Shown here: piece after piece, positions 1 through 8,364 of the stretch
How positions within the stretch are numbered: position 1 is the stretch's first letter
Layout of the letters: each line of letters starts with the position of its first letter
Assembly (NCBI RefSeq): GCF_000725125.1
Contig: NZ_JFCB01000013.1
Span: 62,001-126,000, forward strand
DNA: 64,000 nucleotides
Direction: 5' to 3'
DNA from: Streptomyces toyocaensis
GTDB taxonomy: Bacteria; Actinomycetota; Actinomycetes; Streptomycetales; Streptomycetaceae
The notes under the pieces: model-generated
Seen by the model: only the letters and a program-made list of their open reading frames with translations
Databases searched by the model: none
Told to the model about the DNA's origin: nothing
Made by a program: the position numbers and the translations under genes

Positions 1-243
1 GTCGGGCGGCGAGGCGGGACTGGCCAGATGCGCGACCGCGTCCACGGCTCCCCGGACGTCGGTCGACCGGCTGACGTCGCAACGGACGAGTTCGAAGGCG
101 GGATCGGAGAGGAACGCGGCGACGTTCGCCGGATCTCCGGTGGAGAAGTCATCGAGACACACGACCTTGTCACCACGCCGGAGGAGCGCTTCGCAGAGAT
201 GCGATCCCAGGAAACCGCCGCCACCCGTAACAGCCACACGCAT
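1..243 (-). CDS. NAD-dependent epimerase/dehydratase, N-terminal part (runs off window)
   Basis: The 81 codons visible from the ATG at 243 encode the start of an extended short-chain dehydrogenase/reductase. MRVAVTGGGGFLGSHL carries the TGGxGFLG Rossmann motif that binds NAD(P). LDDFSTG follows after the second strand. The segment AHLASPASPP near the visible end resembles the HLAxPASPP segment of UDP-glucuronate decarboxylase/UDP-xylose synthase relatives. From the family, a nucleotide-sugar substrate is likely; the exact reaction cannot be read because the catalytic Tyr-x-x-x-Lys lies outside the window. The frame is open to position 1 and the gene is divergent from the lysyl oxidase gene. 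Confidence 0.85.
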   Translation of the reverse strand, partial: MRVAVTGGGGFLGSHLCEALLRRGDKVVCLDDFSTGDPANVAAFLSDPAFELVRCDVSRSTDVRGAVDAVAHLASPASPPD

Positions 244-730
244 GAATGCTCCTCGATCGACCGATGAGTTCCATCACTCCGCCCGACACGGGAAGGGAAA
301 GGGGCCGTTTACCGGGGCAGGAGACGGCTCGCGTGGGAGTCGCGAATAGACCGTATAATCATTCGTCGGATTTCCTGTGGAAAGGTGCGTCCCACTGCGC
401 CGACCGGCCGGTACCGCGAACGGGGGAAGCCGCGCCGCGTTCACCGCCGCCGCGTTGGCCCCGGCCGGGCGTGCGCCCGAGAGGTTTCATCCCTGAGTGT
501 GAAGGCCGTCCGGGGCGGGCGGCCGGTTCCGGTGCCGCGGCCGGATCTCGTCCACCACGACGGCATTCGGCCAACACTCCACCGGTTCGCCTCTCCCGGA
601 CAACCGGACGGCCGGCCCGTTCCTCTCACTGCGGGGGCACAGCAAGAGCTCTCAGCGTGCCGGCTCGACGAACATCCCGACCGAGTCGCGCCGGCTGCTC
701 CTGCTCACAGCAACGGAAGACGAGGGAACG
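244..730. other. Divergent intergenic region
   Basis: This 487-bp gap separates the divergent epimerase and lysyl oxidase genes. A TATAAT hexamer lies at 354-359 in a locally AT-rich stretch, but no good -35 element sits 16-18 bp upstream, so it is only a possible promoter. No convincing gene is visible: the open frames here have poor codon bias. Confidence 0.4.
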
Positions 731-2479
731 ATGACCAGAACGCGCACCGCCCGGCTGTGGCGTCCGCTGTCAGCCGGTGCCGTGGCCGTCGCCGTGACGG
801 CCGGCATCGCGGCCGCTGCGCCGGAGCGGGTGAAGGCGGAGGCGGGCCCCGAGCTGAGCCTTGTCGCGGCGACCTCTTCGGTGACGCTCACCTCCTGGAA
901 GGAGGATCCGGGTGTGTACTTGGACATCGGTACGTACCTCACCGCCGAGGGGATGCCGCTGGAGCTCAAGGTGACCCGGAAGTCCTACAAGGACCCGGTG
1001 ACCGTCACCCAGACCGTGTACGAGGGCGGCAAGGCCAAGGTCAGGAAGTTGCCCGTGGGAACCGTGAAGGACTTCTCCGGGCTGCCCGGCTTCGTCGAGA
1101 TCACTCTCACCGACAAGGCCGGCAAGAAGGTTCTCCGCCGCACCGAGGACTTCTGCCCGAACAACGCCAGCGGCCGAGTGCGGCCCGACGCCCCCGCCAC
1201 CTCCAGGTATCCGGAGAGCTGCCCCACCAACCCCTTCACCCTCGGCTCCGTCTGGGGTGTCGAAAAGGGCTGGGCGGCGAACACCTACGCGGGCTCCTAC
1301 ACCGAGCCGGTCGAGCTGCCGGCCGGTACGTACACGGCCGAAGTCGGTGTGAGCAAGAAGTACCGCGACCTGTTCGGCATCGCCGACAAGGCGACCACGG
1401 TGAAGGTGACCGTGGTGGAACGGAGCTTCGAGGAGGAAGAGGGCACCGCCGAGGCAGTGCCCCGGTCCGCGAAGGCCGGCGAGTACGCCGGGCACCATGC
1501 CGGTCACCGGGCGCCGGGCGCCCACACGGGGCACGGGCCGGGTCACGCCCCGGCTCCGGCTCAGGCCGCCGCGCCGGCGACGAGCGGAGCGGGGCCCTCG
1601 TACAACGTGGGCCACGGTCCGCTGACCGCCGCGCCGCCGGCCCTGCCGTGGGCGCTGAAGAGGAAGCAGCAGGCCGCGCTCTCCCCACAGGTCGGTGACA
1701 CCGGCGGCCAGACCGACGGGTCGCGCCAGGCGCCCGCCCTCACGCCACTGGCGAAGCGACCCGCCGGCAAGCCCGCCGTCCCTGACGTCCCCAAGCCGGA
1801 CCTGCGCTCTCTGCCGGCCTACGGCATCGTCGTCAGCGACGGCGACAAGGACATCCCGGGCAAGGATTATTTGGCGTTCAGCGCCAACGTGTGGAACGCC
1901 GGCCCGGCGCAGCTCGTGGTCGACGGGTTCCGCTCGCCCGGCAAGGCCACGATGGATGCGTACCAGTACTTCTACGATGCCAAGGGCAAGCAGGTCGGGT
2001 ACACCCCGACCGGCACCATGGAGTGGGACCCGCGTCCGGGGCACATGCACTGGCACTTCACCGACTTCGCCAGCTACCGGCTGCTGAAGGCGGACAAGAA
2101 GGAGGCCGTGCGCAGCGGCAAGGAGGCCTTCTGCCTGGCCAACACCGACGCGATCGACTACACGGTGAAGAACGCCAACTGGCACCCGTACAACACGGAT
2201 CTGGCCACAGCCTGTGGTGAGGAGAACTCGATCTCCGTCCGCGAGGTGCTGGACGTCGGCTCCGGTGACACCTACACCCAGGACCTGCCGGGCCAGTCCT
2301 TCGACATCACCGATGTGCCCAACGGCACGTACTACATCCAGGTCCTGGCCAATCCGGAGAAGCGGCTGAAGGAGACCGACCTCGGCAACAACAGTGCCCT
2401 GCGGAAGATCGTTCTCGGCGGCGAGCCGGGCAAGCGAACGGTGACCGTGCCGCCGCACGAGTTGGTCAACGCGGGCTGA
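731..2479 (+). CDS. Secreted lysyl oxidase family protein
   Basis: 582 residues. A basic start followed by a hydrophobic, alanine-rich stretch to about residue 36 looks like a secretion signal. Residues ~40-240 form a non-catalytic region containing several Cys. Residues ~250-370 are low complexity, rich in His, Gly, Pro and Ala (for example HHAGHRAPGAHTGHGPGH) and could be a metal-loading linker. The C-terminal ~200 residues are the lysyl oxidase domain: PGHMHWHFTDFASYRLL at ~435-450 aligns with the copper-binding H-x-H-x-H segment of animal lysyl oxidases, and Cys and Tyr residues follow. Known members are copper amine oxidases with a lysine-tyrosylquinone cofactor that oxidise lysine side chains. 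The natural bacterial substrate is not evident. A strong hairpin terminator follows the gene. Confidence 0.88.
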   Translation: MTRTRTARLWRPLSAGAVAVAVTAGIAAAAPERVKAEAGPELSLVAATSSVTLTSWKEDPGVYLDIGTYLTAEGMPLELKVTRKSYKDPVTVTQTVYEGGKAKVRKLPVGTVKDFSGLPGFVEITLTDKAGKKVLRRTEDFCPNNASGRVRPDAPATSRYPESCPTNPFTLGSVWGVEKGWAANTYAGSYTEPVELPAGTYTAEVGVSKKYRDLFGIADKATTVKVTVVERSFEEEEGTAEAVPRSAKAGEYAGHHAGHRAPGAHTGHGPGHAPAPAQAAAPATSGAGPSYNVGHGPLTAAPPALPWALKRKQQAALSPQVGDTGGQTDGSRQAPALTPLAKRPAGKPAVPDVPKPDLRSLPAYGIVVSDGDKDIPGKDYLAFSANVWNAGPAQLVVDGFRSPGKATMDAYQYFYDAKGKQVGYTPTGTMEWDPRPGHMHWHFTDFASYRLLKADKKEAVRSGKEAFCLANTDAIDYTVKNANWHPYNTDLATACGEENSISVREVLDVGSGDTYTQDLPGQSFDITDVPNGTYYIQVLANPEKRLKETDLGNNSALRKIVLGGEPGKRTVTVPPHELVNAG

Positions 2480-2503
2480 CCCCGCGGAGGCAACAGCTCA
2501 GGA

Positions 2504-2533
2504 GTGCCGCCGCCGGGCTCACGGCGGCGGCAC
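2504..2533 (+). terminator. Hairpin terminator after lysyl oxidase gene
   Basis: A perfect 12-bp inverted repeat, GTGCCGCCGCCG at 2504-2515 and CGGCGGCGGCAC at 2522-2533, encloses a 6-nt loop 24 bp after the lysyl oxidase stop. It has no U-tract, which is usual for actinobacterial terminators. Confidence 0.75.
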
Positions 2534-2644
2534 GTCCGTCGGCGCGCCGCGGGGAAGACCGCCGTCATCGTGCCCGCGGTACCGCGCTTCTGCCCACGGC
2601 AACAGTGGTTGACGGGTTGTGGCGAGCACCTGTTTCCTGAGCCG

Positions 2645-3130
2645 GTGACCCACCTACAGATCCAAGCGGTGGACGACGAGGCCTCGATTCACGACTGGCA
2701 GCACGTCCACAACGTGATCATCCCTGGCGATGTGCTGTCGCTCGACGACGTCCGTGCGCGCGTGGGCCGCAACCGTATGGAGGTCGCCTACCTGGACGAC
2801 GTCCTGATCGGCTGTACCACGGTGCGCCCGCCCACCGAGGACAACGGCGCGACCGCCGCCGTCATCGTCCGCGTCCTGCCCGGGTTCCGCCGCCGCGGCC
2901 TCGGCACCCGGCTCTACGAGCGCGCCATGGCACAGGCGCACGCGCTGGACGCCCAGGTGATCGAGACCGTGGTGCTGGCCTCCAACCCGGACGGCCTCCG
3001 CTTCGCTTTTCGGCACGGCTTCGTCGAAGTGGAGCGTTACCTGTTGCGCGAGGGCGACACCGTGCCCTGGATCGACCTCCGCCTTGACGGTGTGCGCGGA
3101 CCGGCCGCAACCCAGGGGCAGCCGGAGTGA
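2645..3130 (+). CDS. GNAT family N-acetyltransferase
   Basis: 161 residues from GTG 2645; the frame is open back to 2504, but that stretch overlaps the terminator hairpin and has no homologous look. The acetyl-CoA binding motif A is clear: VRVLPGFRRRGLGTRLYERA (R-x-x-G-x-G/A type). It is followed by the family's C-terminal 'NPDGLRFAFRHGFVEVER' segment. The family transfers acetyl from acetyl-CoA to an amine; the substrate is unknown. The gene is convergent with the next one, 28 bp away. Confidence 0.85.
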   Translation: MTHLQIQAVDDEASIHDWQHVHNVIIPGDVLSLDDVRARVGRNRMEVAYLDDVLIGCTTVRPPTEDNGATAAVIVRVLPGFRRRGLGTRLYERAMAQAHALDAQVIETVVLASNPDGLRFAFRHGFVEVERYLLREGDTVPWIDLRLDGVRGPAATQGQPE

Positions 3131-3158
3131 TGACGCGTCGGAGCGGCCGGCCGTCGTG

Positions 3159-3824
3159 TCACGCTGTTCCGCAGCGACTGCGGAGGAGTTCCACACCGTC
3201 GCCTTCCAGATCGTCGCAATACGTCGCGCGCCCAGTCATAGCCATGACCAGGGACAAGGTGCGGCCGGACACGAGCGGCCCGGAACCGGTGGTGAACGGG
3301 CCGTCCTCCGCTACGAGTCTGAGGCCGCCGATGCGTCCCTTGGCGACGACCACGAGGTCTGAACCCCGGTAGTACTCGGCCGTCTTGGTGACGACATCGA
3401 TCGGGTACGCGTGGCGGAGGCCCAGCGGGCGCCGGATGTCTTCCGCGTGCACGATCGCCTCGCCCAGCATGGCGATGGCCGGCAGAGGGGGCTTGGTCCT
3501 GCTCGGGACGATGCGCCGGAAACGGTCCAGGGTCTCGGCCGGTGTGGCGCCGAGCTGCTCGGCCAGCCGCATGGCCACTTGCCTGTCGAAGTCGAACCGG
3601 CAGCGGATCACCCCCGCCAGCCAGCTGACGGCGTTGAGGCTCGCGCCCGCCGTCAGGTGCGCCAGTACGTGACGCACCGTCAAACCGACGCAGAGCGAGG
3701 GCGTCGCCCACTGCTCGTCGGTCAGATCTGCGAGATCGGCCGCCAGCGCCCCTCGCTCGGTGTGGATCAAGGACCATACTTCGGTCTCGCGATTGCGGTC
3801 TGCCGTACGTGCCGGATCAGTCAT
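3159..3824 (-). CDS. Maleylpyruvate isomerase N-terminal domain protein (mycothiol-dependent type)
   Basis: 221 residues of the DinB/maleylpyruvate-isomerase-like four-helix fold common in actinobacteria. The visible N-terminal pattern is LTDEQWATPSLCVGLTVRHVLAHLTAG, in which the two histidines on one helix fit the family's metal site. EAIVHAEDIRRPLG in the middle supplies another conserved histidine and acidic residues. The C-terminal part resembles the usual small alpha/beta extension. Members use mycothiol or are metal-dependent transferases or isomerases. The genome context gives no substrate, so only the family is called. Confidence 0.78.
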   Translation of the reverse strand: MTDPARTADRNRETEVWSLIHTERGALAADLADLTDEQWATPSLCVGLTVRHVLAHLTAGASLNAVSWLAGVIRCRFDFDRQVAMRLAEQLGATPAETLDRFRRIVPSRTKPPLPAIAMLGEAIVHAEDIRRPLGLRHAYPIDVVTKTAEYYRGSDLVVVAKGRIGGLRLVAEDGPFTTGSGPLVSGRTLSLVMAMTGRATYCDDLEGDGVELLRSRCGTA

Positions 3825-3962
3825 GCGGGCCGGACTCCAGTCAAGGATCGTGATCTGCGGGACCCCGCCCCGAACAGTGGGCGTCGGGCGAGGTGTTCCC
3901 CAAGGAGACTCCTGGACCGGAGGAATCTCATCGCCGGTGAGCGATCCTCTTCCGGCGCCCCG

Positions 3963-4571
3963 TCACGTGGGAGTGTTGTTGCGTCGTGCGTAGGCGCGGG
4001 CGGCGCGGGCGCGGTCACCGCAGCGGGTGGAGCACCAGTGGCGCCGGCCGTGGGTGCGAAGCAGGAAGCGGTCGCAGGGCGCGGATCCGCAGGCGGCGAG
4101 GAGGTCGGCGTCGGGGCCGGTGAGCAAGTCCGCGGCGTCGGCGGCGAGGTTCGCGAGTGCGTGGTTGACGGCCTGGTCGGTGGGGTGCGACTGGACGCGG
4201 CGCGGTCCCTGGGTTGCGTCCCAGGCGAGCAGGGGTGCGGTGGGCGCCGCGGTCAGTGCCTCGTTGACGGCCCGCAGGGATTCCTCGGGCGGGGCGGTCC
4301 CGTCGACGCGGGCGGCGAAGAGGGCCCGTACATGGCCGCGCATCGTGCGCGTCCGCTGCGCGCACACCTCGTACAGCCGCACGCCCGGGGTGATCAGGCC
4401 GTGGGCTGTGAGCCAGCGCATGGCGGAGTCCGGGGCGGAGAGCAGGTCGTAGCTCTGGCCGGCGGGCAGGGTCACGGCGGTGTCGGCGAAGTCCAAGGAG
4501 GCGTGCCGGTCGGCCCCCGGGGCCGGGGGGAGGGCGGCAGCTGCGGCATCGGCAGCCACGGTCTCTTCCAT
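3963..4571 (-). CDS. CGNR zinc-finger (ABATE-type) transcriptional regulator
   Basis: 202 residues. The C-terminus has a zinc-finger-like arrangement, C-GSAPC, then GRRHWCSTRCGDRARAARAYARR. This matches the CGNR finger family (C-x4-C then C-x3-C followed by a basic helix), although here the name motif reads CGDR rather than CGNR. The N-terminal ~130 residues resemble the ABATE domain that precedes this finger. Such proteins are stress- or metabolite-responsive regulators. The gene is divergent from the metallo-hydrolase gene across 90 bp carrying a perfect inverted repeat, consistent with control of its neighbour and itself. Confidence 0.82.
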   Translation of the reverse strand: MEETVAADAAAAALPPAPGADRHASLDFADTAVTLPAGQSYDLLSAPDSAMRWLTAHGLITPGVRLYEVCAQRTRTMRGHVRALFAARVDGTAPPEESLRAVNEALTAAPTAPLLAWDATQGPRRVQSHPTDQAVNHALANLAADAADLLTGPDADLLAACGSAPCDRFLLRTHGRRHWCSTRCGDRARAARAYARRNNTPT

Positions 4572-4593
4572 GACCTCATGGTATCGCTTGTGT

Positions 4594-4648
4594 TTTTCCG
4601 TGACGCCCGCCTACTCTTCCTCACGGAAAACCTCGAATCAATCCGTGA
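4594..4648. promoter_or_regulatory. Inverted-repeat operator between CGNR regulator and MBL hydrolase
   Basis: TTTTCCGTGA at 4594-4603 is matched perfectly by TCACGGAAAA at 4621-4630. A third TCCGTGA lies at 4642-4648, just before the ribosome-binding site of the plus-strand gene. Three copies of one 7-mer in a 90-bp divergent promoter suggest the binding site of the adjacent regulator. The assignment is inference. Confidence 0.55.
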
Positions 4649-4661
4649 GGAAAGAGGGCGC

Positions 4662-5450
4662 ATGTCCCAGCAGGACAGTGAGCAGGTCACGGTTCGCACC
4701 TTCGGTGGTCCGACCGCTGTCATCGAATACGGCGGCCTGCGTTTCCTGACCGATCCGACCTTCGACGGGCCCGGCGACCACCCCTCGCCCGGCCCGACCC
4801 TGACCAAGACCGCCCCCTCCGCCGCCGCCCCCGCCGACCTCGGCCCCCTTGACGTGGTCCTGCTCTCGCACGACGAGCACGCCGACAACCTCGACACCTC
4901 CGGCCGGGCCCTGCTCGCCGACGTCCCGCTCACCCTCACCACTCCCGGCGGCGCACAGCGCCTGGGGGGCAGGACCAAGGGGCTGGCCGACTGGGAACCG
5001 GTGGTGCTGGACCGCCCCGGCGGCGGCACGGTCACCGTCACAGGCGTTCCCGCGGTCCATGGCCCCGGCCCGCGTGAGAAGGTGGAGCCGTACACCGGTC
5101 AGGTCGTCGGCTTCGTCCTCACCGGCCATGATCTGCCCGTCGTCTACGTCAGCGGCGACAACGCCTCGCTCGACGCGGTCAGGGAGATCGCCGAGCGTTT
5201 CGCCCCGGTGGACACCGCTGTCCTCTTCGCCGGAGCCCCCCGATTCCCCGTCCTCTTCGACGGCGCACCGCTGGTCCTGGACAGCGCCCAGGCCGCCGAG
5301 GCCGCCGGAATCCTCGGCGCCCGCCGGGTCGTTCCCGTCCACCACGACAGCTGGGCCCACTTCACCGAGGGCCGCGACGTACTGGAAGCCGCCTTCGACG
5401 CCGCCGGTCTGGCCGACCGCCTGGACCGCGACTGGATGCGGCGCGCCTGA
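4662..5450 (+). CDS. Metallo-beta-lactamase fold hydrolase (UlaG-like)
   Basis: 262 residues from the ATG at 4662, preceded by the purine-rich GAGGAAAGAGGG. An open extension back to 3411 runs antisense through other genes and is rejected. Metal-binding motifs are visible: VLLSHDEHADNLD (H-x-x-x-H-x-D type, residues ~67-79), VSGDNAS (Asp ligand) and VPVHHDSWAHF near the C-terminus. This pattern fits the beta-lactamase-superfamily branch related to UlaG lactonases; substrate unknown. It is the only gene on its side of the divergent CGNR regulator, so it is probably that regulator's target. Confidence 0.85.
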   Translation: MSQQDSEQVTVRTFGGPTAVIEYGGLRFLTDPTFDGPGDHPSPGPTLTKTAPSAAAPADLGPLDVVLLSHDEHADNLDTSGRALLADVPLTLTTPGGAQRLGGRTKGLADWEPVVLDRPGGGTVTVTGVPAVHGPGPREKVEPYTGQVVGFVLTGHDLPVVYVSGDNASLDAVREIAERFAPVDTAVLFAGAPRFPVLFDGAPLVLDSAQAAEAAGILGARRVVPVHHDSWAHFTEGRDVLEAAFDAAGLADRLDRDWMRRA

Positions 5451-5561
5451 TTCCGGCTGGATCCGGACCATGGTCACGCGCTGCGACACGAGGGCGTAGG
5501 TCTGCGGCACTGTGCCGTCGCGGCCCTCCGCCCCTGGCTCATCACATGACCTGCCGGACAC

Positions 5562-6131
5562 CTAGCGCGAGCCCAGGAACTCGATCGCCCGCCGGGTCAG
5601 GAGCTTGGCGGCGTCCGGGTCGTAGGACGGCAGCGAATCGTCCGCGAAGAGGTGCTGGTCTCCGGGGTACAGGAACAACTCCGCGTCAGCGCGGTCGGAG
5701 ACGAGCGAGCGGGCAGCGTCGATGTCCTCGACGAAGAACGGATCACCTTCCTTCGCATGCACCTGCACCGGCACCCGGTCGGGCCACGCCGTACCGAACT
5801 CGGACACCGGGACGCAGGCGTGGAGAAGGAGCGCGCCCCGCGCGCCCGCCCGCGTCTGTGCCAGCTTCTGGGCCGGCAGCACACCGAGCGAGAAGCCGAC
5901 GTAGACACTGTCCCGCGGCAACGGTTCGGCCGCGCGGACGCCGCGCTCGGTGATCTCGCCGAACCCCACCCGCTCCACGTAGCCCTGTCCCTCCTCGAGG
6001 GAGCCGAACGTACGCCCGTCGAACAGGTCCGGTGTGTGAACGGTGTGGCCCGCCGCGCGAAGCTCGTTGGCGAAAGCGGTGACTCCGGGGGTCAGCCCCT
6101 GCGAGTGATGGAACAGTACGACCTCTGTCAT
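5562..6131 (-). CDS. Dienelactone hydrolase family protein
   Basis: 189 residues from the ATG at 6131. MTEVVLFHHSQGLTPG opens an alpha/beta hydrolase fold. The nucleophile elbow is YVGFSLGVLPAQ, with Ser in place of the Cys of classical dienelactone hydrolases. HAKEGDPFF supplies the acid and YPGDQHLFAD the histidine. The family cleaves lactones or esters; the serine suggests a general esterase-like role. The gene is divergent from the ArsR-type regulator at 6188, which is likely to regulate it. Confidence 0.85.
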   Translation of the reverse strand: MTEVVLFHHSQGLTPGVTAFANELRAAGHTVHTPDLFDGRTFGSLEEGQGYVERVGFGEITERGVRAAEPLPRDSVYVGFSLGVLPAQKLAQTRAGARGALLLHACVPVSEFGTAWPDRVPVQVHAKEGDPFFVEDIDAARSLVSDRADAELFLYPGDQHLFADDSLPSYDPDAAKLLTRRAIEFLGSR

Positions 6132-6187
6132 GGCCCAGCCCTTTGCGTGAGGTGGCGAATGATCCAAAACTTTAGAATAATCGGAGA

Positions 6188-6808
6188 GTGTCGAACAATA
6201 CCCGCTTCCCCGACTACGACCTCGACGACGTCACGGACGTGACAGCCCCGGCTCAGCTCCGCGCGCTGGCCAGCCCACTGCGCGACGCCATCCTCGAGCT
6301 GCTCCTCGAACGCGCCGCGACGGTGGGCGAATTGGCCTCCGCGCTCGGCCGCCCCAAGAGCACGGTCGCGCACCACGTGAGCGTCCTGGTGGAAGCTCAC
6401 TTGCTGAAAGTCGTGCGGACCCGCAGGGTGCGGGCCATCGACGAGCGCTACTACGGCCGCACCGCGCGCGTCTTCCGTGTCGGCACGGTCAGCCCGACCG
6501 ACAGCCCCGCGGCGCCGTACTGCATCAACGCTCTCGCCACGGCCGCGGCCGAGTCGGTGCCCGCCCACGAGGCTGATCGACTCTTCTCGATCGTGCGGCA
6601 CGTGCGCATCCCCCGGGAGCAGGCCCGCGAATTCTGGGCGCGGGTCCTGGAACTCGCCAACGACTACGCGCAACTGCCGCGCGGAGGTGATGAGGTGTAC
6701 GCCTTCGTGGCGGGGCTCTACCCGACCGCATGTCCGGCGCTGCCGGAGACTGAGCCTTCCGCGGAGGACAAGGACACTGTGAGGCGTCGGCCTGGCCGGC
6801 GCGTCTAG
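6188..6808 (+). CDS. ArsR-family HTH regulator
   Basis: 206 residues from GTG 6188. The N-terminal ~90 residues form a winged helix: PAQLRALASPLRDAILELLL followed by VGELASALGRPKSTVAHHVS, the usual recognition helix of ArsR/helix-turn-helix-20 proteins. The C-terminal half is helical, lacks metal-binding cysteines and probably senses a small organic ligand. The 56-bp AT-rich gap to the divergent hydrolase gene holds both promoters. The target is inferred from position only. Confidence 0.83.
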   Translation: MSNNTRFPDYDLDDVTDVTAPAQLRALASPLRDAILELLLERAATVGELASALGRPKSTVAHHVSVLVEAHLLKVVRTRRVRAIDERYYGRTARVFRVGTVSPTDSPAAPYCINALATAAAESVPAHEADRLFSIVRHVRIPREQAREFWARVLELANDYAQLPRGGDEVYAFVAGLYPTACPALPETEPSAEDKDTVRRRPGRRV

Positions 6809-6921
6809 GATGTCGCCGCGCGCAGACGTCGCATCGCGGTCGTGCGTCACGCGCGGTCTTGTGTCCATGAGCAGTGCACCGGGATCCACCCGGGTCGCTG
6901 TGTCTGCGGGGGAGAACATCG

Positions 6922-8274
6922 GTGTTCGGAATCATCAGGCCATGCCGTCATCGCCTGGGCGAGAGAATGCGTACCGAGTGGATGGCGCATCTGTGTGGGC
7001 TGTGCCTGGCGCTGCGCGGCGAGTACGGGCAGTTCGCACGGGTGGCCACCAACTACGACGGCCTGGTCATATCCGTGCTGACCGAAGCGCAGTCGGAGCG
7101 CACCGGCGCCTGGCGGCGGGGTGCCGGACCGTGCCCGCTGCGGGGGATGCGGTCGGCGGACGTGGCGCAGGGTGAGGGAGCGCGGCTGGCGGCGACGGTG
7201 TCGCTGGTGCTGGCCGCGGCGAAGATCCGTGACCATGTGGCCGACGGAGACGGTCTGTTCGGGCGTCGCCCGGTAACGCTGGCGGCGCGTCGGATCGCCC
7301 AGGGCTGGGACCGGGCGAGTGCCGCGGGCGGCGAACGACTCGGTTTCGACACCCGGGTGCTGCTCGGCGCGGTCGAACGTCAACCGGAGATCGAGCGGTC
7401 CGCCCTCCCCGGCGGCTCGCTGCTGACGATCACGGAGCCCACGGAGACGGCGACCGCCGCGGCCTTCGCGCACACCGCGGTGCTCGCCGGCCGCCAGGGC
7501 AACGCCGCACCGCTGGCGGAGGCCGGCCGCCTGTTCGGCCGGCTGGCGCACCTGTTGGACGCGGTGGAGGACCTGGACGCGGACGAGGCGTCAGCGGCGT
7601 GGAACCCGATCGCCGTGACCGGCGCGGATCGCGCCGAAGTGCGCCGGCTGTGCGACGACGCCGTTCGTGGGATCCGGCTCGCCCTGGCCGAAGTCGAGTT
7701 CGTCGACGGTCAACTGGCGCGTGCGCTGCTGGGTGATGAGTTGCAGCGTGCCGTCGACCGCGTCTTCGACCCCCGGCATCGTCACCACCGGCATCGCCAC
7801 CGAGCGCAGGGTGTGCGCATGCTGCCCTGGCTGGAACGCCGTTCGACGACGGAAGTACCTTCGGGCACCGGCACGACCTGTGGCGTCGGCGCGCCCGCGG
7901 GCGCGGCTCCGGAGAGCGCCTCGATGGCATGGGGGCGGCCGCCGGAGGGGCAGTGCCGGCGGTGTGGCCAGTGGCGCTCCTTGTGCAACGGCTGCGGCGT
8001 GTGCCGCGACTGCTGCCTCTGCATCGAGGACGCAGAGCCCTGGCAGTCCGACGACGGCAACCGCAACGACGGCTCCGGCCACGAGGGTTCCGGGGGCGAT
8101 GGAGGGTTCGGCGGCCGGGGCGGTGGCAACTCGGGCGGTCCATCCGGAGGTTCGGGTGGAGGCGGTCGGGGGTCCGGTGACTCTGGTGGATCCGGCGGTG
8201 GCTCGGGTGACGGCTGCTGTGACGGCGGTGGCTGCTGCAACCCTTGCAAGTGTTGTTGTGACTGCTGCGACTGA
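6922..8274 (+). CDS. DUF5685 family protein with Gly/Cys-rich tail
   Basis: 450 residues from GTG 6922, chosen because the family start VFGIIRPCRHRLG follows directly and a GGGGGAG site precedes it. Residues ~1-300 are the DUF5685 body: an early Cys pair in HLCGLCLALR, then an all-helical region. PEGQCRRCGQWRSLCNGCGVCRDCCLC at ~335-360 is a cysteine cluster that could bind zinc or an iron-sulfur centre. A ~75-residue glycine/serine/asparagine-rich linker follows. The last 19 residues end in NPCKCCCDCCD with 10 or more Cys. The family has no established function known to me. The next gene follows closely. Confidence 0.8.
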   Translation: MFGIIRPCRHRLGERMRTEWMAHLCGLCLALRGEYGQFARVATNYDGLVISVLTEAQSERTGAWRRGAGPCPLRGMRSADVAQGEGARLAATVSLVLAAAKIRDHVADGDGLFGRRPVTLAARRIAQGWDRASAAGGERLGFDTRVLLGAVERQPEIERSALPGGSLLTITEPTETATAAAFAHTAVLAGRQGNAAPLAEAGRLFGRLAHLLDAVEDLDADEASAAWNPIAVTGADRAEVRRLCDDAVRGIRLALAEVEFVDGQLARALLGDELQRAVDRVFDPRHRHHRHRHRAQGVRMLPWLERRSTTEVPSGTGTTCGVGAPAGAAPESASMAWGRPPEGQCRRCGQWRSLCNGCGVCRDCCLCIEDAEPWQSDDGNRNDGSGHEGSGGDGGFGGRGGGNSGGPSGGSGGGGRGSGDSGGSGGGSGDGCCDGGGCCNPCKCCCDCCD

Positions 8275-8364
8275 ACCATGGACGAGCAGGAATCCGGAGG
8301 AGAACTCGGTGCGGCGTCGGTGAGCTGTCCCCGGACAGCTCCTCCCGAGAGCAGGGGATGCGGG

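Noticed and set aside
770..2458. Long open frame antisense to the lysyl oxidase gene
   Set aside because: It mirrors the third-position GC bias of the real gene and has no family motifs.
3411..4661. N-terminal extension of the MBL hydrolase by 417 codons
   Set aside because: It runs antisense through the isomerase-like and CGNR genes; a good ribosome-binding site exists at the internal ATG 4662.
6132..6187. Operator for the ArsR-type regulator in the AT-rich gap
   Set aside because: No convincing inverted or direct repeat could be found by eye.
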